A stretch of DNA of 64,000 bases from Nanobdellota archaeon (lineage in GTDB: Archaea > Nanoarchaeota > Nanoarchaeia > Parvarchaeales > Parvarchaeaceae), in the NCBI GenBank assembly GCA_021796445.1, contig JAKACB010000001.1, forward strand, positions 1 to 64,000, written 5' to 3'. Under the pieces are notes generated by a model. It did no database searches and had not been told where the DNA came from. It worked only from the letters and a program-made list of their open reading frames with translations. Numbering within the stretch: the stretch's first letter is position 1; every line of letters starts with the position of its first letter. Positions 7,997 through 14,214 of this stretch are shown here, piece after piece. Made by a program: the position numbers and the translations under genes.

Positions 7997-9430
7997 ATGG
8001 CTGAAGGGATAGAAATAAAGAAAGAGAGTGATTTAATTTCCTGGTATAATCAAGTGGTTGTTAAGTCAGAAATGCTTGATTTTTCGGCAGTTAAGGGCTT
8101 CGCGGTTTACCGTCCTTATGGTTATGAGATGTGGGAGAGAAGCGTGAGTTATCTAGACAGCAAGTTTAAGTCGGTAGGCGTAAAAAATGCATATTTTCCT
8201 TTATTGATACCGGAAAGCATACTTTCAAAAGAGAAGGAGCATATAGCCGGTTTTAATCCAGAGGTAGCATGGGTAACGATGGGTGGAGACACAAAACTTG
8301 ATGAAAGGCTTGCCATAAGGCCAACCTCCGAAACCATAATGTATGACAGCTATTCAAAGTGGATAAAAAGTTACAGGGATTTGCCATTGCTGATAAACCA
8401 GTGGAATACGATGGTCAGATGGGAAACAAAGGAGACAAGGCTGCTATTGAGGGGAAGGGAAGTTCTGTGGCAGGAAGGGCACTGCGTATTCAGAACTAAT
8501 GATGAAGCTGACAAGAATGCAAGAGATATTCTGAATTTTTACAAGCAGTTCCTTGAAGAGATGCTTGCAGTCCCTGTTTTTGCTGGTAGGAAAAGCGAGA
8601 GTGAAAAGTTTGCCGGCGCAGTTACTACTTATACTGTAGAGGCTGTGTTGCCAAATAATTTCATGTCTCAGGCCGCAACTTCACATAATCTGGGACAGAA
8701 CTTTTCTAAGCCTTTTGATATAAAGTTCCTAGATGAGAAGAATGAATTGCAATATCCGTTTCAAACATCATGGGGCATTTCAATGCGCTCAATTGGCGTA
8801 ATGTTACTGGTACACGGAGACAACAAAGGGCTTGTCCTTTCTCCGCATATTGCACCTTACCAGTGTGTCATAATCCCCATACTAAAAGATGAAAAAGATA
8901 AGGTTCTAGAATACTGCAAACAAATAGAATCCAAGCTAAGGGAAATGGGGATAAGAGTTCTTCTTGACAGCAGGGAAGAGTATTCTCCTGGTTGGAAGCT
9001 TAATGAATATGACCTAAAAGGAGTGCCGTTGAAAATACAGGTCGGTAAAAGGGAACTTGACTCAAAAAATGTGTCTGTTAAAACAAGGATAAGCAATGAG
9101 CAATCCTTGCTTGCATTTAATGAAATGGATAGGATAAAGGAAAAACTTGAAGAAATACACAAAAAAATGCTTGAAAACGCCAGAGAGGACAGCAAAAAAA
9201 GGATAAGAGAGGAGGATTCAAAAGAAAGGTTTGTAAAAGCAGTTAAGGATAGCTTGTACATAGTAAAGGCTTCGTGGTGTGGCACTCCCGAATGCGAAGA
9301 GAATATAAAAAATGAAACAGGTGCTACCTCAAGGCTGATACCTCTAGAAGATGAGCAGTTAATAAATGAAAAGTGCATATTCTGCGGTAAGGATGCAAAG
9401 GTGAATGCATACTTCGCAAAATCTTATTAA
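7997..9430 (+). CDS. proS: Prolyl-tRNA synthetase (archaeal type)
   Basis: 477 residues, the usual length of the archaeal/eukaryotic-like ProRS, which lacks the bacterial editing insertion. Class II features are clear: RPTSETIMY, then VRWETKETR and WQEGHCVF (motif 2 region), and HGDNKGLVLSPHIAP (motif 3 region). An anticodon-binding domain follows. The C-terminal zinc-binding domain shows CGTPEC near 427 and CIFCG near 458, ending in the family-typical AYFAKSY. It charges tRNA-Pro in the cytoplasm. A methyltransferase gene starts one base after its stop. Confidence 0.96.
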   Translation: MAEGIEIKKESDLISWYNQVVVKSEMLDFSAVKGFAVYRPYGYEMWERSVSYLDSKFKSVGVKNAYFPLLIPESILSKEKEHIAGFNPEVAWVTMGGDTKLDERLAIRPTSETIMYDSYSKWIKSYRDLPLLINQWNTMVRWETKETRLLLRGREVLWQEGHCVFRTNDEADKNARDILNFYKQFLEEMLAVPVFAGRKSESEKFAGAVTTYTVEAVLPNNFMSQAATSHNLGQNFSKPFDIKFLDEKNELQYPFQTSWGISMRSIGVMLLVHGDNKGLVLSPHIAPYQCVIIPILKDEKDKVLEYCKQIESKLREMGIRVLLDSREEYSPGWKLNEYDLKGVPLKIQVGKRELDSKNVSVKTRISNEQSLLAFNEMDRIKEKLEEIHKKMLENAREDSKKRIREEDSKERFVKAVKDSLYIVKASWCGTPECEENIKNETGATSRLIPLEDEQLINEKCIFCGKDAKVNAYFAKSY

Positions 9431-9431
9431 G

Positions 9432-9944
9432 ATGGATTCCATAACTTACTATAATTCTATAGGTAAAAGCTACAATAGTCTTTATTTGAAGGAGCAGGAA
9501 AGCAAGATACGGTTTCTTTTATCAAAAATAAGCTTAAAAGGCAGCGATAAAATACTCGATGTCGGGGCGGGCTCTGGGATACTTGAATCAATCCTGCCAG
9601 AAAATAATATAACTGCAATTGAACCGTCAGATATGGCAGATATGATTGTTAAAAAAGGGTTTAAGAACGTTTCAGTTGTAAAGAAAAGGATACAGGATTT
9701 CGATTCCAATGAAAAGTTTGATGTAGTTTTTTGTATAACAGTTATGCAGGATATAGAAGAAACAGACCGTAAAGGCATAATAAAAAAGCTATTTGCTCTG
9801 ACAGCTGAAAACGGGCATCTGCTGATATCCGTTTTAAAAGCCTCAAATATAGATTTAAGCGGCTTAAATCCTACAGAAAGCGGCTATATTGAAAATGATA
9901 GGTTCTTTATATTCTTTAACAACAGTAAAAGCTTTTTAAGTTAG
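9432..9944 (+). CDS. Class I SAM-dependent methyltransferase
   Basis: 170 residues from the ATG at 9432, one base after the proS stop. An alternative ATG at 9405 would overlap proS and add nine unlikely residues. The start DSITYYNSIGKSYNSLY is the usual lead-in of Methyltransf_11/25 proteins. LDVGAGSGILE is motif I (about residues 45-55), AIEPS ends beta-2, and FDVVFCITVMQDI is the motif IV region. The substrate cannot be named from sequence. The protein is short, with no extra substrate domain, so a small molecule is as likely as RNA. It is probably co-transcribed with proS. Confidence 0.75.
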   Translation: MDSITYYNSIGKSYNSLYLKEQESKIRFLLSKISLKGSDKILDVGAGSGILESILPENNITAIEPSDMADMIVKKGFKNVSVVKKRIQDFDSNEKFDVVFCITVMQDIEETDRKGIIKKLFALTAENGHLLISVLKASNIDLSGLNPTESGYIENDRFFIFFNNSKSFLS

Positions 9945-10002
9945 GAATCAGTTAATTATATATTAACATAAAAATATTAGTAAAATCATTAGGAGGTTGA
10001 TT

Positions 10003-10275
10003 ATGGCAGGCGTAACTAAAGGAGAGAAGATAGATGCAAGGACCATAGTTGGTAAAACAATCGTGGGAAAAAGCGGAAAGAAGATAGGAACCGTTCAGGA
10101 TCTTATATATGAGGTAAGAACAGGTGAGTTAGTTTATTTATCCGTAAAGAATCCTACTTCCTATGCGAATACCTTTCAATTTGAGAAAGATGAAAACGGC
10201 TTTGAAGAGATTCCATATAGTGCAGTTATCTCCATAGGCGATTTTGTGGTAGTGGCAGAAGAGGACATAATCTAG
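10003..10275 (+). CDS. PRC-barrel domain protein
   Basis: 90 residues from the ATG at 10003, set by a strong AGGAGGT at 9991-9997; a TTG at 9997 lies inside that site and is unlikely. The sequence DARTIVGKTIVGKSGKKIGTVQDLIYEVRTGELVYLSVKNP follows the PRC-barrel pattern of short beta strands. Family members in archaea are small RNA-metabolism or regulatory proteins (compare RimM and CdvA domains). It is a single-domain protein of normal length, in an apparently monocistronic unit. Confidence 0.8.
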   Translation: MAGVTKGEKIDARTIVGKTIVGKSGKKIGTVQDLIYEVRTGELVYLSVKNPTSYANTFQFEKDENGFEEIPYSAVISIGDFVVVAEEDII

Positions 10276-10336
10276 ATAAAAAAGTAAAGTTGCTATAAAC
10301 AAAAAGTTTTTAAATCCGTATAGATACGATTCTGAT

Positions 10337-10747
10337 ATGGAAACTAGGCATATTCAAGATAAAACACTAGAGAAGCTATTATCTGCAGACAGATGGAGCT
10401 CTAAAGGGTACTTTACAGTGAAAGAAGTTGATAAAACTATCCAGAATTTCTATAAAGAAGTAGGAACATCAAGAGCATCAAGATTCTCCAAATATTTAAA
10501 GAATTATGCTAATGATCCCAAGGAACTTGACAAGGTTCAATGGACATTACAGGATTATGGTGTCGTCATCTACAGCAGCGGCATAGTCGGCACACAGCTG
10601 CGGGAACAGGGCCCTGGCTTAGTAATGAAATTCACAATAAGTTCTATATTGCGTGATCTTGAGGAAAAAATAAATGCCAAAGAATACAAAATAAGTATTT
10701 ACGAAGCCGAGAAAGAACTTGTATACGAGTACTTCGATAATTTTTAA
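10337..10747 (+). CDS. Hypothetical protein, 136 aa
   Basis: No family recognised. It is soluble, of mixed charge, with no membrane segment; two helix-rich parts flank a stretch rich in Gly and beta-formers around DYGVVIYSSGIVGTQ. A TATA-like GTTTTTAAAT lies about 21 bases upstream of the ATG, so it has its own promoter. It is the last chromosomal gene before the left end of the proposed transposon at 10817, and its stop is intact. Confidence 0.65.
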   Translation: METRHIQDKTLEKLLSADRWSSKGYFTVKEVDKTIQNFYKEVGTSRASRFSKYLKNYANDPKELDKVQWTLQDYGVVIYSSGIVGTQLREQGPGLVMKFTISSILRDLEEKINAKEYKISIYEAEKELVYEYFDNF

Positions 10748-10811
10748 TTACCTTTATAGTTTTAATGTAATAACTTGATTCATTACTGTTCATTCTTTTT
10801 GATTTCTGCTG

Positions 10812-10816
10812 AATAA
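10812..10816. repeat. Putative target-site duplication AATAA (left)
   Basis: AATAA directly precedes the left inverted repeat and matches AATAA at 23665-23669, directly after the right one. Five bases is a plausible duplication for a DDE element. The sequence is low-complexity, so the match alone is weak. Confidence 0.5.
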
Positions 10817-10840
10817 CAGTAGAGCACAATGTGCAAAAAC
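10817..10840 (+). repeat. Left terminal inverted repeat
   Basis: It begins CAGTAGAGC; 19 of 24 positions match the complement of 23641-23664, including the first nine without a gap and a later GTGC block. Nearby ACGCCAAT motifs at 10838-10845 and about 10932-10939 may be subterminal binding sites. Confidence 0.55.
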
Positions 10841-10993
10841 GCCAATTAACTCTATAAACCTGAAGCAGTAAGCGATTAAAAGCATTTTATGAAAGCTGAC
10901 CAATTATGTTCCTATTATCTTCTTTTTGAAAAACGCCAATGACCGATCCGCCTTAAATCTAGCGTAGCTACTACTTCTTGTCGATGAAGTTAT

Positions 10994-11821
10994 ATGCAGA
11001 AATACAGTGATAAAGTTAAGGCAGAAGCGAGAGAATTAGTGAAAAGTGGGCTTTCTAGGAACGAAGTAGCCAGAAAATTGGGATTCAGTTCTAACTATGT
11101 TTGTAATCTTTGCTTAGACTTGCCCTTAAAAAGACCTAATCGATATCCCCTAGAGATGGCAGAAAGAGCAAGAAAACTTGCTAGTGAAGGAATGAGTAAA
11201 CTGATGATATCCAAGGAACTGGGCGTATCCTATCAGTGGGTGAAAGAACGTCTTTATGACATAAATGCTTCGAAAGCTCTTAATGCAGAGACCGTAAACA
11301 AGATCGGAAAACTATTCATAAGCGGCATATCTAAGACGGACATATCAAAAAGACTGCACTTGTCTCCGACCACGGTAGGCAAGTATACGCCAAAAGTATC
11401 GACTCGTGGGCGGTTTGATCCAGAAATCGGCAAGAAGGCTATAGTTATGGTTAGAGGCGGCTTGAGTAGGGAGTCTACGGCTACGATTCTCGGGGTATCC
11501 TATAAGTTTGTATGGAACCGTACAAAGAGAATAAAACGAGATGGAAATGTGATTTTTGGCAAGAGAATGCTTAAACTCTTAAGCAAGCTGCTTCTGGACG
11601 GTTTCTATTTTGCAAGGAGGAACGAGGTACCAGTATGTCGTTTTATGGCAAAGTATCTACCAATCAAACTTGTTATTTATAAAAGGAAATTCGTGTTCGT
11701 GGTGCCTGGAAGAGAGCAAGACGCGATTAGAGAATTTATTATGATATACTACCATAATCATATCGGAGCTAGAAGACTACAGAAAATTTTAATAACTTTT
11801 GGGGTTAGTCTTAGCAAGTGA
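10994..11821 (+). CDS. Protein with about four tandem helix-turn-helix units
   Basis: 275 residues. Four similar units occur at about 5-40, 52-90, 98-130 and 143-178. Each has a G(L/M/I)S-x-x-x-(V/I/T)-(A/S)-x-x-LG(V/F)S-like core followed by a recognition-helix-like segment, resembling homeodomain-like HTH of resolvases and transposases. The last 90 residues are basic and mixed alpha/beta, with a FVFVVPGREQDAIREFI segment, and I cannot assign them. It lies 177 bases inside the left end of the proposed transposon, on the opposite end from the transposase. It could therefore be an end-binding accessory factor or a regulator. No nuclease motif is visible. Confidence 0.65.
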   Translation: MQKYSDKVKAEARELVKSGLSRNEVARKLGFSSNYVCNLCLDLPLKRPNRYPLEMAERARKLASEGMSKLMISKELGVSYQWVKERLYDINASKALNAETVNKIGKLFISGISKTDISKRLHLSPTTVGKYTPKVSTRGRFDPEIGKKAIVMVRGGLSRESTATILGVSYKFVWNRTKRIKRDGNVIFGKRMLKLLSKLLLDGFYFARRNEVPVCRFMAKYLPIKLVIYKRKFVFVVPGREQDAIREFIMIYYHNHIGARRLQKILITFGVSLSK

Positions 11822-11841
11822 CAAGATAAATTGTATTTATT

Positions 11842-12732
11842 TTATATGAATCCTTTAAATGCTCCGCCTGTAAACTGTTCATAGATTTTTTTACCTTGTA
11901 TATCAAAAAAGAATGCGCTATATAAATTTACACCACTTTCACTTTTATCACTTGAGTTCTCTATTATATATTTTTGTGTTATAACTTCCTTATTTCTTGC
12001 TTCTTCCTCGATATATTGGACTTTTTTCACATTTGTACCCGCGCCATGTATTGCGTTGTAATGTTCACCCTTCTCCGCATTTAAGATTAGTTTTGAGATT
12101 AGAATATCTAGGTCGGTATTTTGATGTACGAAAAAGATATTATTATATGTTATTACGCTATCCAAAATTTTGTTTATGGCGTTTCCATCACTTAAACCAA
12201 TTTCATCTATAAATTTTAGAACATCCGGTATGTATCCGGCAGTATAAAGATTACAGAAATTCCTTCCTAAGTTAGGAAAGTCTTTTTCAAGAGAATCCTT
12301 TCTTTGTGTGGCTATATCTCTATCTCCAAGTTTGTACAAACTTTCTATATAAAATGAAGCTTTTATAAGCGCTTTATACTTAGTATCTAACAATTTAATG
12401 AACGGATAAGGATAATCTTTTTCTTTATCAAATTTAACATAATCATCATAAACCGCACTGAATTTATTTTCTATTATTTCACCTGTGCCACCTTTATCTA
12501 GGCTCTTTTTAATTTGTTCATTATTTCTTGAGGCAAAGGCAGTATTATTATTTTCGTCCTTTATGACGTATATATTAATTGTCCTAATATTTCCATTTAT
12601 ATATAATTGAGCAATACCCTCCGTTAATTCCTTCTCCTTAAACTTTACAATCTGCTGTTCGTTCTGTTTTTTACTAAAATAGTCTTTTAAAAAAGAGATT
12701 GCCCCTAGTATGGCTGAGAAAATTTCTGCCAC
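11842..12732 (-). CDS. Unknown island protein, 296 aa
   Basis: Not recognised. A short hydrophobic N-terminal stretch (IFSAILGAISFLKDYF, about residues 3-18) could be an amphipathic membrane contact. It is followed by a charged region and a mixed alpha/beta body with no catalytic signature I can name. The gene starts 3 bases after the stop of the 91-residue protein upstream, so the two form one unit. It converges on the multi-HTH gene, with stops 20 bases apart. It is confined to the accessory island. A defence or anti-defence role is possible but unsupported. Confidence 0.6.
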   Translation of the reverse strand: MAEIFSAILGAISFLKDYFSKKQNEQQIVKFKEKELTEGIAQLYINGNIRTINIYVIKDENNNTAFASRNNEQIKKSLDKGGTGEIIENKFSAVYDDYVKFDKEKDYPYPFIKLLDTKYKALIKASFYIESLYKLGDRDIATQRKDSLEKDFPNLGRNFCNLYTAGYIPDVLKFIDEIGLSDGNAINKILDSVITYNNIFFVHQNTDLDILISKLILNAEKGEHYNAIHGAGTNVKKVQYIEEEARNKEVITQKYIIENSSDKSESGVNLYSAFFFDIQGKKIYEQFTGGAFKGFI

Positions 12733-12735
12733 ACA

Positions 12736-13011
12736 CTAATCTGTTGTCTCCGCCAAAAATTTAGCTAAACTTCCAAGGTTATTTCTAATAAAAAGGTGTG
12801 GTGAGTTTCTTGGTTTGATCATACCTATCTCTTTAATCTTTATTTTTCCCCCATCAATAGATTCGACCGGTTCGTTAGTATTCTTATCTATTATTTCTCC
12901 TGACTCCGAAATCGCGTAACCCAAATCTTTGATGGTTTCTCGAATTAATGCCTTGTCGGCGTAAATCTTCACTCTTCCAGACAAATTAACATTCTCCACT
13001 TCAAATTCCAT
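12736..13011 (-). CDS. Unknown small island protein, 91 aa
   Basis: Not recognised. It is acidic, soluble and beta-rich at the start (EFEVENVNLSGRVKIYADK), with a central segment containing EIIDKNTNEPVESIDGGKIKIKEI. It lies directly upstream of the 296-residue protein (3-base gap). A 127-base gap without a gene separates it from the membrane-protein gene ending the R-M operon, so it may have its own promoter. The size and pairing resemble a toxin-antitoxin or effector-partner pair, which is only an inference. Confidence 0.55.
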   Translation of the reverse strand: MEFEVENVNLSGRVKIYADKALIRETIKDLGYAISESGEIIDKNTNEPVESIDGGKIKIKEIGMIKPRNSPHLFIRNNLGSLAKFLAETTD

Positions 13012-13138
13012 ATCATTGTATATATGACTAACTATAAGAGTCTTTCTTTTTAGATTAAGCCAGTGTTAAACATAGGGGTAGTCTGTAAATTCGGATGTTA
13101 ATTTTTACAACTTTACTTACAAAATAGTAGTTTTATAT

Positions 13139-13624
13139 TTATTCGGGTTTATAAAATACCCAAATAATGGCTATCATCCCTAAAATAGAAACAAATACGT
13201 ACCAGGCATAATAGATATTTTGAGCAATTTGCTTATTGAATAACGTGGCAATAAGGATGCCAAATGTAATAAGTAAAAGATATACGGTTAATTTATTCAA
13301 TTTTGTTGATAGACCATTTATTTTTTTAACATTTTCTATCGAATAAGTAGAATTGATAAAACTTATCCCTAATGGAGTTATTGCAAGATCTTTTCCCCTT
13401 ACATTTATAAGCTTATTTTGTTTGGCGTAGTTTATTGCCTCTTTTCCATAATTTTTATTTATGTCACTTAAATTTATAGAGTCCTCTGAGTAAATTTTAT
13501 TTAGAAGGTCCCTGACGGCTGACAGTGTAAATTCTGTAGAATTTTTAATGGTGTTAGCTCGCTCTGGCCAGAAATATCTCCTCATCTTATTTCTTGTTTT
13601 GGCTTTTCTTTCTGGTGGTTCCAT
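13139..13624 (-). CDS. Two-span membrane protein at the end of the R-M operon
   Basis: 161 residues. The N-terminal half is soluble and basic, with a winged-helix-like stretch (residues about 35-90, including INYAKQNKLINVRGKDLAITPLG in pattern). Two hydrophobic segments at about 110-130 and 136-157 follow a short linker, with a very short C-terminus after them. No family is recognised. It starts 3 bases after the stop of the next upstream gene and is the last gene of the hsdM-hsdS-hsdR-peptidase run. Confidence 0.6.
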   Translation of the reverse strand: MEPPERKAKTRNKMRRYFWPERANTIKNSTEFTLSAVRDLLNKIYSEDSINLSDINKNYGKEAINYAKQNKLINVRGKDLAITPLGISFINSTYSIENVKKINGLSTKLNKLTVYLLLITFGILIATLFNKQIAQNIYYAWYVFVSILGMIAIIWVFYKPE

Positions 13625-13627
13625 TTT

Positions 13628-13933
13628 CTATGAATTATTAAATTTATCAACTTTCGACTTCTCCGATGCGCCATAAGCCGTACTCCCCAAAATACTTAAA
13701 ATTCCTAGTACCGGGTCAATCAAAAATGCTCCTATAGTTACTAATGCAGCAAGCCCTATTTTCTCGGCACCAATTTCTGCTATAACTTCACTATTAGTAT
13801 ATTTATTTTGTATTCCGATAGGGCAGGTAGCTGAAAAATATATTGGAATTTCAGCTCTAGTTTGCGGTTCCGGTTCAAATTTTATGTAAATTTTCTCATT
13901 TGGATGAATTCTACATATTACATAAAATCTCAT
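13628..13933 (-). CDS. Small membrane-associated island protein, 101 aa
   Basis: Not recognised. Residues 1-55 look like a beta-rich soluble domain, with Cys at 7 and 37. Residues about 56-90 are hydrophobic and Gly/Ala-rich (GLAALVTIGAFLIDPVLGILSILG) and could form one or two membrane helices. The tail is basic. The gene begins 2 bases after the metallopeptidase stop and ends 3 bases before the two-span protein, so it is surely in the same transcript. Confidence 0.6.
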   Translation of the reverse strand: MRFYVICRIHPNEKIYIKFEPEPQTRAEIPIYFSATCPIGIQNKYTNSEVIAEIGAEKIGLAALVTIGAFLIDPVLGILSILGSTAYGASEKSKVDKFNNS

Positions 13934-13935
13934 AT

Positions 13936-14214
13936 CTATTGTAGCGTGGGCAAATCTTCCGATAGATATGCCTTTAGGAGGGAGTTAAATAACTTATTAT
14001 GTTCACCGTATTTTAAATGCAATAATTCGTGCACAATTACATACTTCTGTTTTTCTTCAGTCTCATCTAAAAGTTTAGAGTTGAAAGTGACCCTCCCAGA
14101 ATGAGAGCAACTCCCCCACTTATTTTTCATAGTTCTAATTTGAATCTCTTTAAAACTAACCCCAATTTTCTGACTTAACTCTGTTACTTCTTTGATAAAT
14201 TCGTTCTTATCCAT
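13936..14214 (-). CDS. YgjP-like metallopeptidase (short form)
   Basis: 92 residues. HELLH at 62-66 with a downstream His (GEHNKLF, about 71-72) gives the zinc site of the M48-like YgjP/DUF45 family. KWGSCSHSGRVTFNSKL at about 32-48 is the family's WGS-G-I-N signature. It is much shorter than the usual 230-residue YgjP, keeping only the catalytic C-terminal part. Its ATG overlaps the hsdR stop as TAATG, so translation is coupled to hsdR. Such peptidases are known neighbours of hsdR in type I systems; the target is not established. Confidence 0.85.
   Translation of the reverse strand: MDKNEFIKEVTELSQKIGVSFKEIQIRTMKNKWGSCSHSGRVTFNSKLLDETEEKQKYVIVHELLHLKYGEHNKLFNSLLKAYLSEDLPTLQ

Noticed and set aside
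10748..10993. Duplicate of the tRNA-Thr 3' end as an integrase-type attachment site
   Set aside because: I searched this gap for the tRNA acceptor/T-arm sequence and found no copy, and no tyrosine or serine recombinase gene is in the island.
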